Source: Bacteroidales bacterium (GTDB lineage Bacteria > Bacteroidota > Bacteroidia > Bacteroidales > F082). From it: a DNA stretch of 64,000 nucleotides. The stretch covers positions 86,798 to 150,797 of the forward strand of contig JAEETH010000001.1 of NCBI GenBank assembly GCA_016290215.1. Reading direction: 5' to 3'. How positions within the stretch are numbered: position 1 is the stretch's first letter; every line of letters starts with the position of its first letter. Positions 39,399 through 48,675 of this stretch are shown in pieces. The notes under the pieces were generated by a model, which saw nothing but the letters and a program-made list of their open reading frames with translations, was not told where the DNA came from and ran no database searches. Made by a program: the position numbers and the translations under genes.

Positions 39399-39499
39399 AA
39401 TGCTAAATGATGAATGCAGAATGAGGGCAAAGCCCAGCGTCGCATTGCGACATTGACTCCATCGAATACTTCGTATTTCAGCATTCATCATTCAGCATT
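39399..39499. repeat. Family E cloverleaf-like palindromic element
   Basis: Outer arms 39399-39421 and 39476-39499 (AATGCTAAATGATGAATGC and its near complement) pair at about 19 of 22 positions. The 54-base interior holds three small perfect hairpins: GGGC/GCCC (39425-39435), GTCGC/GCGAC (39439-39451) and AATAC/GTATT (39465-39477; the last overlaps the outer arm). It fills the ileS to dksA-like gap. Confidence 0.75.
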
Positions 39500-39519
39500 C
39501 CTAATTAAAACTAACCGCT

Positions 39520-39903
39520 ATGGAAAAGAAAGAACCCCAAGTGCGCTATTCCGACGAAGACCTTGAGGAATTCAAAGCACTGATACTCGAAAAGCTTGAT
39601 CAAGCCAAAAACAGCTTGGAAACACTACAGGCCAACCTCTCTGGTGGAGAACATAGCACCGACGACACAGCCCCCACCTTCAAGGTGTTGGAAGACGGCT
39701 ATGCCGTGGCACAAAAAGAAGAAAACGCCAAACTTGTGGCTCGTCAGGAGAAGTACATCCACAACCTCGAGCTCGCCCTAATGCGCATCGAAAACAAGAC
39801 ATACGGCGTATGTTGTGAAACAGGAAAATTGATTCCCAAAGAAAGATTGCGCTGCGTGCCTATCACCACACGCTGCCTCGACGCCAAACTGAAAAAGAAG
39901 TGA
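39520..39903 (+). CDS. DksA/TraR C4-type zinc-finger family protein
   Basis: 127 residues. An N-terminal coiled coil (SDEDLEEFKALILEKLDQAKNSLETLQ, NLELALMRIENKTYG) leads into the zinc-finger half, GVCCETGKLIPKERLRCVPITTRCLDAK, which keeps the T-G-K-L-I-x-x-E-R-L core of Bacteroidota TraR/DksA proteins; the Cys spacing is unusual (CC, then C and C) compared with CxxC...CxxC. It probably modulates RNA polymerase through the secondary channel. The Bacteroidota protein sits next to lspA, as here: the stop overlaps the lspA start as GTGA. Confidence 0.85.
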   Translation: MEKKEPQVRYSDEDLEEFKALILEKLDQAKNSLETLQANLSGGEHSTDDTAPTFKVLEDGYAVAQKEENAKLVARQEKYIHNLELALMRIENKTYGVCCETGKLIPKERLRCVPITTRCLDAKLKKK

Positions 39904-40541
39904 AAAAAGAGGGCAACCGCGGCCTTTGGTGGTCGTTTTTTGTGATTTTTATTGTTTTATTGATTGACCAAATCCTCAAAATTGGGGTTAAAACCAATAT
40001 GACCCTTGGTCAGGAGATACCTGTCATCGGGAATTGGTTTAAGTTGCTGTTCATCGAAAATAACGGCATGGCCTTTGGTTGGTTAGGCGGTGGCGGTTTC
40101 TTGAAATTGGCTTTAAGCATCTTCAGGATTGCAGCCATCGTTACCTTGTTTTGGGTGCTCGTCCGCCTCTCGAAGAAAAACACCAAATTCGGTGTGCTGT
40201 TTGGCATCGCCCTCATCACGGCGGGAGCCATGGGCAACATCATCGACAGCGTGTTTTACGGGCGTATCTTCAGCGAAAGCACCTACTCACAAGTCGCCAC
40301 CTTCTTCCCTGATGGCGGCGGCTATGCTAGCTGGTTGCATGGGCGCGTGGTCGACATGCTTTATTTTCCTATTATTGACGTTGCTCGCGAGAACGCTACC
40401 TGGCTGCCTGGGTTCTTCTTCGGTCCCGACAACCATTTTATCTTCTTCCGCCCCATCTTCAACTTCGCTGACGCCGCAATCACTATCGGTGTATTCTATA
40501 TGTTGATTTTCCAGTGGAAATGGCTGAAAAGCATTAAATGA
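39900..40541 (+). CDS. lspA: Lipoprotein signal peptidase (signal peptidase II)
   Basis: 213 residues, start codon GTG overlapping the previous stop. Four membrane segments; catalytic Asp pair in TAGAMGNIIDSVFYG and FNFADAAITIG, as in the aspartyl SPase II family. It removes signal peptides from prolipoproteins after diacylglyceryl addition, which is needed for the lipoproteins encoded in this window (M15 peptidase, GldH, Wza, lipocalin-like pair). Between the catalytic motifs there is a longer extracytoplasmic insert (VFYGRIFSESTYSQVATFFPDGG...) than in E. coli, a feature of Bacteroidota LspA. Followed by a family B inverted pair. Confidence 0.95.
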   Translation: MKKEGNRGLWWSFFVIFIVLLIDQILKIGVKTNMTLGQEIPVIGNWFKLLFIENNGMAFGWLGGGGFLKLALSIFRIAAIVTLFWVLVRLSKKNTKFGVLFGIALITAGAMGNIIDSVFYGRIFSESTYSQVATFFPDGGGYASWLHGRVVDMLYFPIIDVARENATWLPGFFFGPDNHFIFFRPIFNFADAAITIGVFYMLIFQWKWLKSIK

Positions 40542-40547
40542 CAATAC

Positions 40548-40614
40548 GGCCCTTCGACAAGCTCAGGGACCGCAATGACCATAAAACTAAGGTCCTTGAG
40601 CCCGTCGAAAGGCC
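40548..40614. repeat. Family B inverted pair after lspA
   Basis: Two 24-base arms (40548-40571 and 40591-40614) form a long hairpin with about five mismatches and a 19-base loop. This is the same pair arrangement as inside the polyprenyl synthase gene, here in an intergenic site. Confidence 0.85.
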
Positions 40615-40690
40615 GACCTATTACAATAAACCCCACCATCAGCACGTTATCATCCCATGAATCGATTGCTATAGTCCAAATCAGACCATC

Positions 40691-43015
40691 ATGAAAAGAC
40701 TGAAATACTTTACCTTATTCATAGCCGTATGGCTTGTTTTCCCCTTTGCCCAAGCCCAAGAAGGCGTCTCCATTGGCCATTGGCGCACACATCTTCCCTA
40801 CCAAAAGGTGATTGGGGTGGAGCCTGTCGGAAACAAAATCTACGCTGCCACGGAATACGAGTTGTTCTATTACGACACGGAGGACAATTCCGTCAACATC
40901 CTCAACAAAATCAACGGCTTATCGGACATAGGCATCAGCACCATCCGCTACAACGACAGCCAACGCAAGCTGTTTGTGGCCTACGCCAACGCCAACGTCG
41001 ACCTCATCGACAATGAAGGCAACGTTACCAACATGAGAGACATCAAGGACAAGAACATCGTGGGCAACAAACGCATCAACCATGTCTACTTTGATGGCGA
41101 CCTCGCCTATGTGGCTTGTGGCTTTGGCATCGTGGTCTTCGACCTGAAAAAAGAAGAAGTGAAAGACACTTATTATATTGGCAACCAGGGTGATGCAGTG
41201 AATGTAACTGACGTTACCCTTTTCAACGGTCGTATCTATGCCTCCACCGACAATGGTGTGTATTACGCCTCACAAAACGTCCCAAATTTAGCCAATTATT
41301 CTGCATGGCACTTTGACAACAGCCTGATACATCCACATTTGGCTTACACTGAAATGGAAGTCTTCAATGGGAAATTGTATCTGAACTATGACGGTGGCTT
41401 CCAAGCCGACACACTTTTCGTTAACGACGGCAACCAGTGGGGTTATTTCGACAGACAAGACGTCAACCAAAAAATGGAGTTAAGGGCTTACCCTGACCAA
41501 TTCATCATGGCCAACCGTTACAGTGTGAGCGTTTTCGACCAAAACCTGAATCAAGTCCACAACGTCTACTCACCTGGAGGCAATATCGAGCCCTGCTCAG
41601 CGGCCCGCGACAACAGTGGCAACTATTGGATTGGCGACAGCCATCGTGGCCTCATCAAAACGTCTGACGGATGGAACAACATGGATGTGAAACCCAACGG
41701 TCCAGCCTCCAAAAACGTGTTTGAACTCAAATCCTTTGGCGACCAGGTATGGATTGCCACGGGAGGCCATGCCGCCAACTGGGGCAAACGCTATATGAAA
41801 GAAGGTGTGGCCCGCTTCGATGGCTCATGGACCATCCTCAACAGCAGCACGCTTCCCGACTTCGGCGCCTATTCCGACTTTGTTTGCACGGCTACCGACC
41901 CTCACGACCCATCAGTGACCTACGTGGGTACATGGGGCAGTGGCATCCTGAAATTCAAAGGCAACGAACTAGTTGAGGTTTATGACGACAGCAACAGCAC
42001 GTTAGAAAGATGGGTGGATGACCCCAACCTCATCAACATCAGTGGCCTCGACTTCGACAGCAAAGGCAACCTTTGGGTGGCCAACACAGGCGCCACCAAG
42101 CTCCTCTCGGTGATGGAACGCAATGGCACCTGGCATTCCTATAACCTCGGTGGTAGCCTGAGCGGTACCTACATTGGGACGCTGCTCGTCGACGACAACG
42201 ACCATAAGTGGATCATCCGTCGTGGTGGTGAAGTCATTGTCTTCAGCGACAACGGGACATTGGACAACACAGCCGACGACCGTACCGTCAGCTTGAACAC
42301 AGCTGCGGGAAGCGGCAATCTGGCTGGCTCGGTCAACTGCTTGGCCGTCGACCAGGACGGCGCAGTATGGGCAGGTACCAACAATGGCCCTTGCATGTTC
42401 ACCAACACCAACGCCATTTTCAACGGAGGCAATTACGATGCCACTCAAGTACGCGTGCCTCGCAATGACGGCACCGATCAATACGACTACTTATTTGCCG
42501 GTTCCAACGTGCTCTCCATGGCCACCATCGCAGGCACTAACCAAATGTGGTTTGGCCTTGAGTCGGGCGTCTATCTGATGTCATTTGACGGCAAGCCCAA
42601 GGAAATCCATTACTTCAACACCGACAACAGCCCGTTGCTCGACAACGCCGTCACCACCATGGCCATAGACAAGAGCGGAGAGGTGTTTTTCGGCACCGAC
42701 AATGGCATCATCTCTTATCGTGGCTCCTCATCGACACCCGAACCCGAAATTAGCGATGTGGTGGCCTATCCCAACCCCGTCAGACCTGGCTATACGGGAT
42801 TTGTCGGCATCAAAGGCTTGGTGGCCAATTCATTGGTCAGAATCACCACCGTCGACGGCGCCTTTGTCACCCAACTGATTTCGGAAGGTGGGCAAGCCGT
42901 ATGGGACTGCACCACCATCAATGGTGAAAAGGTGACCCCTGGCGTCTACCTCATCTTCGTAAGCACCAAAGAAGGGGCCAACAAGTTTGCCACTAAGATC
43001 CTCATTCAAAATTGA
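40691..43015 (+). CDS. porZ: PorZ, type IX secretion system surface protein
   Basis: 774 residues with signal peptide (MKRLKYFTLFIAVWLVFPFAQAQ). The body consists of two beta-propellers (first strand HWRTHLPYQKVIGVEPVGNKIYAATEYELFYY, repeated tips such as VDQDGAVWAGTNNG and DSKGNLWVANTGA), and the C terminus is a sorting-like domain (VVAYPNPVRPGYTGFVGIKGL...GVYLIF...TKILIQN). PorZ is part of the T9SS attachment complex with PorU/PorV and is needed to present A-LPS for anchoring cargo. Its own sorting domain is retained. It overlaps recO by TGATG, so both are co-transcribed; porZ-recO adjacency is a conserved Bacteroidota order. Confidence 0.92.
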   Translation: MKRLKYFTLFIAVWLVFPFAQAQEGVSIGHWRTHLPYQKVIGVEPVGNKIYAATEYELFYYDTEDNSVNILNKINGLSDIGISTIRYNDSQRKLFVAYANANVDLIDNEGNVTNMRDIKDKNIVGNKRINHVYFDGDLAYVACGFGIVVFDLKKEEVKDTYYIGNQGDAVNVTDVTLFNGRIYASTDNGVYYASQNVPNLANYSAWHFDNSLIHPHLAYTEMEVFNGKLYLNYDGGFQADTLFVNDGNQWGYFDRQDVNQKMELRAYPDQFIMANRYSVSVFDQNLNQVHNVYSPGGNIEPCSAARDNSGNYWIGDSHRGLIKTSDGWNNMDVKPNGPASKNVFELKSFGDQVWIATGGHAANWGKRYMKEGVARFDGSWTILNSSTLPDFGAYSDFVCTATDPHDPSVTYVGTWGSGILKFKGNELVEVYDDSNSTLERWVDDPNLINISGLDFDSKGNLWVANTGATKLLSVMERNGTWHSYNLGGSLSGTYIGTLLVDDNDHKWIIRRGGEVIVFSDNGTLDNTADDRTVSLNTAAGSGNLAGSVNCLAVDQDGAVWAGTNNGPCMFTNTNAIFNGGNYDATQVRVPRNDGTDQYDYLFAGSNVLSMATIAGTNQMWFGLESGVYLMSFDGKPKEIHYFNTDNSPLLDNAVTTMAIDKSGEVFFGTDNGIISYRGSSSTPEPEISDVVAYPNPVRPGYTGFVGIKGLVANSLVRITTVDGAFVTQLISEGGQAVWDCTTINGEKVTPGVYLIFVSTKEGANKFATKILIQN

Positions 43016-43740
43016 TGGACGACAAGACAGAAGGCATTGTCCTGCAATCGGTGCGCTATGGCGACACCAGCTTGATTGTGAAGGTGTTCACCCGAAAGCA
43101 AGGTCTGAAGTCCTATATGCTCAAAGGCGCCTTCAACAGAAGCTCTAAAAACCGAGCCGCCTTATTCCAAAACCTTAATGTCATCAACTACGTGGAAGTG
43201 GGCAAACCCAAAAGCGGCACGCTCAACTACCTGAAAGACGCCCAACTCTCCTTGGTGTATCACAGCCTGCCCTTGGTGATGAACAAAAGTGCCATTATGA
43301 TGTATGTCAGCGAGTTGCTTTCGAAAACCATCACCGAACAGGAGCAGAACGAAGGTCTTTTTGACTTCATCGTCAGCTCTTTGCAATGGCTCGACTTGGT
43401 GGAACAAGACTATGCCAGCTTCCCTTTGTTTTTCACTTTGGAACTCACCCGTCATCTTGGGTTTTATCCCAAAGCCAACCATCAAGCAGGTTTTTGTTTC
43501 GACATGATGGAAGGGACCTTTGCGCACGATTATCCCTTACATCCTTATTATTTCGATGCTGAAACGGCGGCTTTGCTGGCCGGTTTACTTAATGTGGGCA
43601 TTGATGAAGCAAGCCGTTGGCCGTTTCGCTTGAGTCAGCGTCGCGAGTTGCTTGACGGCTTGATTGTCTTTATGCGGCTTCATGCTCCGGTGATGAAAGA
43701 CTTTCATTCCCACGAGGTGTTGAAGACGGTTTTGGAATAA
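43015..43740 (+). CDS. recO: DNA repair protein RecO
   Basis: 241 residues. An N-terminal OB fold (TEGIVLQSVRYGDTSLIVKVFTRKQGLKSYMLKGAF) is followed by the helical C-terminal domain (LPLVMNKSAIMMYVSELLSKTITEQEQN...). RecO loads RecA on SSB-coated gaps with RecR. The C-terminal zinc-finger Cys residues of some RecO are absent. ATG 43015 overlaps the porZ stop codon as TGATG; a TTG three bases upstream is also possible. Followed by a family A hairpin that starts three bases after the stop. Confidence 0.9.
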   Translation: MDDKTEGIVLQSVRYGDTSLIVKVFTRKQGLKSYMLKGAFNRSSKNRAALFQNLNVINYVEVGKPKSGTLNYLKDAQLSLVYHSLPLVMNKSAIMMYVSELLSKTITEQEQNEGLFDFIVSSLQWLDLVEQDYASFPLFFTLELTRHLGFYPKANHQAGFCFDMMEGTFAHDYPLHPYYFDAETAALLAGLLNVGIDEASRWPFRLSQRRELLDGLIVFMRLHAPVMKDFHSHEVLKTVLE

Positions 43741-43742
43741 AA

Positions 43743-43812
43743 GAAATCGCCCATCTATAGATTCCTTGCCGCCGCACTTTTCGGCGCAGGAATGACATAG
43801 ATGGGCGATTTC
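43743..43812. repeat. Family A solo hairpin after recO
   Basis: 16-bp perfect arms GAAATCGCCCATCTAT (43743-43758) and 43797-43812 around ATTCC facing GGAAT with AG/GAC bulges. The loop holds a second small stem (GCCG/CGGC). It lies between convergent genes. Confidence 0.9.
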
Positions 43813-43824
43813 GAAACGACTTCT

Positions 43825-44739
43825 TTACCTCAAATCCACAGAAGTCTGTCCGATGAGCTTGCCACCTTGTTCGTAAACGTCAATGAAGTAAGTGCCAGGC
43901 CTAAACTCACGGTCGGCGGGCTTAGTGTAGTATGCCCTAACTGGAGTCTCCTTGCCTTCGTAGTTGACTCTGATCTTCTCGGTGAACTGCAAGGTCTCGC
44001 CATTGGACTCAAAGGCATATTCATCGCCCGTGCCCTTGCTGATGATGGCCCTTGTCGGGTCGGCAATGCGCACATAGAAAGTCTTGGAGCCTGGCTGAAT
44101 CAAGTCGTTAGCTGCAACGGTAAAGTCAATCCTGATGCGCTCGGCACGGTCGGCACGGTCGGTGCTGCTTTCCTTACTGCCGCCTTTGAAGCGCACGGCT
44201 TGGGCTGAATAGTTGTAGAGCTTCAATACGGCCGCCTGGTTGACCATGTTGGTCAACTCTTCCTTCTGTCGGTTAAGATTAGAGTTTTCGCGGCGCTCGG
44301 CTTGGAATTCCTCTCGGATACGCTCGTTTTCGGCCACCAACTCTTGGTTGACAGTGTACAGTGAATCCATCTGACGCACATACTTCTGTGAAATCTCTTG
44401 CAATGAAGCAAGTTTCTTCTTGATACGGTAGTAATCCCATTGTGAATCAAGGAGTTTCTTAATTTCAACGGCATCGGCTTGGATGATGCTGTCTTTTTCG
44501 GCTAATTCTTGGCTCAACTCGCCATAGCTTTCCTTCAACTCATTGTGAACCCGCATCAAGCTATCCACTTCGGCTTGGAAATCAGCGCGTTGCATCTCCT
44601 TTTCAGCCTCAAGCTCTTGCAAGTCGGTTTTCATCGAACTGTTACGTACCAACAGAACGACCAAGGCTATCGCCAATGCACCGAGGATGGCATAAAGCCA
44701 TATCGGTTGTTTTGCTTTTTTCCTATTTTCTGAATCCAT
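43825..44739 (-). CDS. Membrane-anchored coiled-coil protein of unknown function
   Basis: 304 residues. One transmembrane helix near the N terminus (PIWLYAILGALAIALVVLLV), then a coiled coil from about 38 to 170 (DLQELEAEKEMQRADFQAEVDSL..., KKLLDSQWDYYRIKKKL, ERIREEFQAERREN), then a C-terminal beta-domain (LYNYSAQAVRFKGGSKESS, IRIDFTVAANDLIQPGSKTFYVRI, REFRPGTYFIDVYEQG). I recall proteins of this plan in many Bacteroidota, annotated only as hypothetical. It may span the periplasm as a tether or sensor. Separate promoter at 44760; adjacent to the polysaccharide export operon but probably not part of it. Confidence 0.8.
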   Translation of the reverse strand: MDSENRKKAKQPIWLYAILGALAIALVVLLVRNSSMKTDLQELEAEKEMQRADFQAEVDSLMRVHNELKESYGELSQELAEKDSIIQADAVEIKKLLDSQWDYYRIKKKLASLQEISQKYVRQMDSLYTVNQELVAENERIREEFQAERRENSNLNRQKEELTNMVNQAAVLKLYNYSAQAVRFKGGSKESSTDRADRAERIRIDFTVAANDLIQPGSKTFYVRIADPTRAIISKGTGDEYAFESNGETLQFTEKIRVNYEGKETPVRAYYTKPADREFRPGTYFIDVYEQGGKLIGQTSVDLR

Positions 44740-44759
44740 ATCTTTTGTAATTTGTCTTG

Positions 44760-44767
44760 CAAAAATA
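44760..44767 (-). promoter_or_regulatory. Promoter -7 box for the coiled-coil gene (minus strand TATTTTTG)
   Basis: Exact TAnnTTTG 21 bases before the start at 44739. Confidence 0.6.
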
Positions 44768-44799
44768 AGTAAAAATCCTCGAATGTCATCACTTTAAGC

Positions 44800-45333
44800 T
44801 CAACCTTCGACGACCGGCTCCACCTTTGCCCTGGGAAGATGGACGGGGATATATTGACCCACCACCTCGATGTAGACGATAAGATGGCGTTTGTTGTGGA
44901 TGGTTTGGAGCTTGCCGGTCAATCCTTTCATCGGGCCATTAATAATTCTGACCATCTGTCCCACCTTCAAATCCTCGTTATTCTGCATCTTATACTCTTC
45001 GCCGTGCTCATAATCCTCCACAAACTTCTTGATGGCTACAATCTGGTTGTCGGGCACCACAACAGCCTCACGCTCAAAGGTCACAAACTTCAGCACGCCA
45101 TACACATTCAATATCGGAAGATATTCCTTCGCGTTAGAACGAACAAACACATACGACTTGAACAAAGGCTCCTCGATTTTCTTGCGACGGTCGCTCCACT
45201 GCTTGACCTTGGTCACCAAGGGGAGATAAGCCTCCATGCCCATCTCCTCGAGTTGCGACAGCACCTTTTTCTCCGACCTTGACCTCACATACAACGCATG
45301 CCAATGCCGTTCCAAGAGTTCGAGGGGATTCAT
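44800..45333 (-). CDS. UpxY-family NusG-like transcription antiterminator
   Basis: 177 residues. NusG N-terminal domain (HWHALYVRSRSEKKVLSQLEEMGMEAYLP, PLFKSYVFVRSN, VLKFVTFEREAVVVPD) and a C-terminal KOW motif (LKVGQMVRIINGPMKGLTGKLQTI). UpxY proteins let RNA polymerase pass terminators in the leaders of capsule operons in Bacteroides. In those operons upxY is the first gene; here it is the last gene after wzc, overlapping it by four bases, so it is made only if the operon is already transcribed. It may act on the polysaccharide cluster at 55.8-64 kb, which is an inference. Confidence 0.9.
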   Translation of the reverse strand: MNPLELLERHWHALYVRSRSEKKVLSQLEEMGMEAYLPLVTKVKQWSDRRKKIEEPLFKSYVFVRSNAKEYLPILNVYGVLKFVTFEREAVVVPDNQIVAIKKFVEDYEHGEEYKMQNNEDLKVGQMVRIINGPMKGLTGKLQTIHNKRHLIVYIEVVGQYIPVHLPRAKVEPVVEG

Positions 45334-47840
45334 GCTTTATCCTCTTTTTCTTTCCTGCTTCTATGCTTTTTCTTCTCTGTCGGGTTGCCCTCACCATAAT
45401 AGTCGGAGCCATAATAGCTGTCTTCCTTACTGCCATACTTACCATAGCCATAACCGTATGCATAACCATAGCCATACCTATAGTTGCCGTATGACTTGCC
45501 ATAATAGCCCTTGTTCGTCTCAATACCATTGATGACGATAGACATATCCATTTTACGGTCTTCCAAATCCTTGATAATGCTACCGAAGATGTTCTTATTA
45601 GTCACACCTTGACGGACAATGAACAACTTCACATCGGCAAAGCGCATCAACAGGAAGGAATCGGTCACCAAGCCCAAAGGCGGAGTATCGATGATGATAT
45701 AGTCATACCTTTCTTTCAACAATCTGAACAACTCGTCGCACTTCTCAGAGGCAATCAACTCAGCCGGGTTGGGCGGAATGGGACCACTCGTGATGATATC
45801 AAGATTGGACACCATTGAGGGTTTTTGAATGATTTTATCCAATGGCTCTTTGTTGGAAAGAAAAGAAGTGATACCTATACTATTGCTCAACTCAAATTCT
45901 TGGAAAAGCTTAGGTTTACGCAAGTCGAAGCCCAACAACACCGTCTTCTTTCCATAAAAAGCGTAAATGGAGGCTATATTGATGCTACTGAATGTCTTAC
46001 CCACGCTTTGCATATCACCCGTGACAAGGATGGTGCTCTTCGTCTTGCCTTGGGTCAGGAACTCAATATTAGTACGCACTGAGCGGAATGACTCGGCAAT
46101 AGGAGACTTGGGTGAATTGATGACCACCAAGGGATTCGTACTGGAAGTTTGTGCCACCTGCCCGATGATGGGGAAACGGGTGAGTTTTTCTACATCCTTG
46201 CGATCTGTAATGGTCATGTTGAAGAAATCCTTAAGGAAGAGGTACAAAGCGGGAATCAACAGACCAATAATCAAAGCAATGAGATAATTTATCGCTATGC
46301 GCGGCGAAATCTTGACGATTCTATCCAAGCGGGCTTCATCAAGAATCTCGTTGTCAGGCGTATTGGAAGCCTTTAGAATTTGAGCCTCGGCACGGCGTTG
46401 CATCAAATACTTATAGGTATCCTCGCTAAAGTGGAAGTTACGCTGGTAATTAATCAAATCCTGTTGTTTCTTTGGCAACTTACTTGATTCGACTTCGTAT
46501 ACTGCAATCTGGCGTTCAATCTCAGCAAGGCCCATTCTGGCATTTTCAACCAAATTATTGACATTTTCAAGCAAGGCTTTTTTCGTGGTAATAATCTGTT
46601 CGTTAAGTTTGATAACCTGTGGATGTTGTTCTGTTTGGGTAAGCAACTGTGCGGACTTAGTCCGAGCCATAGTAACAAGGTCATTGGTCAAACTGTTCAG
46701 CAAAGGATCCATAATACCCATCGTGCTAGGTGCAGCAAGGTTCTCGGGGTCGTCTATCTGAACTTGAATATAGTCCTGCAAACGTTGGTAGATTTTCAAA
46801 TTGACAGTCAGCTCAGACCGTTGTTTTTCCAAAGCACGCAAATTATTATAGATTTGTGAGGCTTGCATGTTAATATCAATCACATCATTTTCCACACGGA
46901 AATCCTTCAAGTCAATCTCAGCGGCACTCAACACTTCCTGAATGCCTTCCAATTCATTATCAATAAATGCAATGGTACTTTCCGAAACATGATTCTTCTT
47001 TTCCAAACCTCTCGAAACATATTCATTCATTAGGGTGTTGATGAAATCAACAATCTTCCTCTTGTTATAGCCATGGGCAACTACTGATATTATTGAAGAC
47101 TGCTTACCAGTAGGACTCACAGAGAACGAGCTCATTTGTCGCACCAAACTGGAATAGCTGTTAAGCCAAAAAGAGAGAATTCTGCTATTATCGACCTCTG
47201 GATTGTAATTATCATTCATCACGATGCGAAAACGATTATAGCCGTTGTCGACCATTTCGCCCAATTTACATTCCGTTGTCACATCAATTTCTTTCTTTGG
47301 ATCATTATATACTGGTTGACTTAACACATAGTCATAAACGTTCAGTCCATCTGCCATTGCATGTAAAATCATCTTACCTTCACCTATACTCATAACTTGA
47401 TACTCCAACCCCACTGCTTGTGGTACACTACGGTCAAACTCGACGGTAAACGGCGAGGATTTATACAACTCAACTTTGGAAAAACGTCCTTTTTCCATGT
47501 AAGTAACCTCCAAATCCATCTTTCTGATCACGCGATCAATCATAGTGTAGGAACTTAAGATAGCAATTTCATTGTCAACCACTTGATAGCCACTAAAGGC
47601 ACTACTAGTCATAATGGCAGTGGCATCATAACTTGAATGTGCATCTCTGATAAGCACTGTGCCAGAGGTCTGGTAAACACTAGGTTTGAATCGGTTGATG
47701 ACATAGCCAACTGCCAATGCCAAAACCGCACCTATCAGGAACAAGTACCAATGGCTGAGAAATATGAAAACCAATTGCTTGATGTCAATAGATTGTTCCT
47801 CGTTGTGTTGCTGAGGTTTAGGTGTCACTTCGTTTTGCAT
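45330..47840 (-). CDS. wzc: Wzc-type polysaccharide co-polymerase/tyrosine autokinase
   Basis: 836 residues. N-terminal Wzz domain with two membrane helices (WYLFLIGAVLALAVGYVINRF; INYLIALIIGLLIPALYLFL), a long periplasmic helical part, then the BY-kinase: Walker A GDMQSVGKTFSS, Walker A' FDLRKPKL and Walker B IIIDTPPLG. The C terminus is a Tyr-rich tail (about 15 Tyr, such as GYGYAYGYGYGKYG) for autophosphorylation, followed by a basic end. It controls chain length and export with Wza. No Wzb phosphatase gene is present in this operon. The tail's Gly-Tyr density is higher than in E. coli Wzc. Confidence 0.93.
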   Translation of the reverse strand: MQNEVTPKPQQHNEEQSIDIKQLVFIFLSHWYLFLIGAVLALAVGYVINRFKPSVYQTSGTVLIRDAHSSYDATAIMTSSAFSGYQVVDNEIAILSSYTMIDRVIRKMDLEVTYMEKGRFSKVELYKSSPFTVEFDRSVPQAVGLEYQVMSIGEGKMILHAMADGLNVYDYVLSQPVYNDPKKEIDVTTECKLGEMVDNGYNRFRIVMNDNYNPEVDNSRILSFWLNSYSSLVRQMSSFSVSPTGKQSSIISVVAHGYNKRKIVDFINTLMNEYVSRGLEKKNHVSESTIAFIDNELEGIQEVLSAAEIDLKDFRVENDVIDINMQASQIYNNLRALEKQRSELTVNLKIYQRLQDYIQVQIDDPENLAAPSTMGIMDPLLNSLTNDLVTMARTKSAQLLTQTEQHPQVIKLNEQIITTKKALLENVNNLVENARMGLAEIERQIAVYEVESSKLPKKQQDLINYQRNFHFSEDTYKYLMQRRAEAQILKASNTPDNEILDEARLDRIVKISPRIAINYLIALIIGLLIPALYLFLKDFFNMTITDRKDVEKLTRFPIIGQVAQTSSTNPLVVINSPKSPIAESFRSVRTNIEFLTQGKTKSTILVTGDMQSVGKTFSSINIASIYAFYGKKTVLLGFDLRKPKLFQEFELSNSIGITSFLSNKEPLDKIIQKPSMVSNLDIITSGPIPPNPAELIASEKCDELFRLLKERYDYIIIDTPPLGLVTDSFLLMRFADVKLFIVRQGVTNKNIFGSIIKDLEDRKMDMSIVINGIETNKGYYGKSYGNYRYGYGYAYGYGYGKYGSKEDSYYGSDYYGEGNPTEKKKHRSRKEKEDKA

Positions 47841-47877
47841 TTTATATATTCTTTATGGATTTATGGAAAATCAAATA

Positions 47878-48663
47878 TTATTTTTTAAACGCTAAATATA
47901 AGGTTACTGCGAGTGAAACGATAGATAGTACCGTGGAATAGGGGAACGTGGTGAAGCCCCATTGCTTGATCTTGAGCGGCTCCACATAAACAATGTCGTT
48001 CGGCTTCAAATAATAATAGGGAGATTCAAGAATATCTGCCACACCCATATCAACAGTAAGAATCTCGGAACCGTTGTCAGTTTGTCTAATAATTTTCACA
48101 TCTTCCTTATTGGCAAAATTAGTCATGTTACCCGCCAATGCAACTGCTTCAAACAAGTTAATCTGGGATTGGTAGACCTTAAACGTACCAGGACGGTTGA
48201 CCTCTCCCAACACAGTAAGGTTGAAATTCGACAGCTTCACGATAATGGTAGTCTCGTTGATATACTTATCGAGTTCCGTTTGTAACCTGTCCTTGGCTTC
48301 ATCAACAGTCAAGTTTTGGAGTTCGATTTTTCCTATCAAGGGCATCTCAATAAAACCTTCCTCATCCAATGTGTATGAATTAAGATAAATGGAAGCATCG
48401 TTTGTAAGACGATTAGCATCACCATTCAGCAAAACAGTACTACGTTCATCAATGGTGTTGATAAAGCGTATGTAAAGGTTGTCGCCAGGTTGCAGTCTAT
48501 AGTTAACAGAGCGTTCGTTGACATAGTTGATGGATTGGTTTTCGGCAGCCATCTGAGCTTCTTTCAGATACAGCATTTTCTTCTGAGGCACACAAGAAGC
48601 GAATAGCATCGCCATCAGCAATGCGGCCAGCCCAAGTTTCGTGATTTTACTCATATTTCTCAT
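47878..48663 (-). CDS. wza: Wza-type outer-membrane polysaccharide export lipoprotein
   Basis: 261 residues. Lipoprotein signal with lipobox FASC (LLMAMLFASC), then the Poly_export domain (VNYRLQPGDNLYIRFIN, EEGFIEMPLIGKIELQNLTVDEAKDRL) and an SLBB segment (FNLTVLGEVNRPGTFKVYQSQINLFEAVALAG), ending in a hydrophobic stretch (YSTVLSIVSLAVTLYLAF). It forms the outer-membrane part of the capsule or exopolysaccharide channel with Wzc. It lacks the C-terminal amphipathic helix of E. coli Wza; the terminal hydrophobic helix probably replaces it, as in other Bacteroidota. Alternative start at the Met three codons later (MSKIT). Confidence 0.9.
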   Translation of the reverse strand: MRNMSKITKLGLAALLMAMLFASCVPQKKMLYLKEAQMAAENQSINYVNERSVNYRLQPGDNLYIRFINTIDERSTVLLNGDANRLTNDASIYLNSYTLDEEGFIEMPLIGKIELQNLTVDEAKDRLQTELDKYINETTIIVKLSNFNLTVLGEVNRPGTFKVYQSQINLFEAVALAGNMTNFANKEDVKIIRQTDNGSEILTVDMGVADILESPYYYLKPNDIVYVEPLKIKQWGFTTFPYSTVLSIVSLAVTLYLAFKK

Positions 48664-48675
48664 AGTATTCGATTA

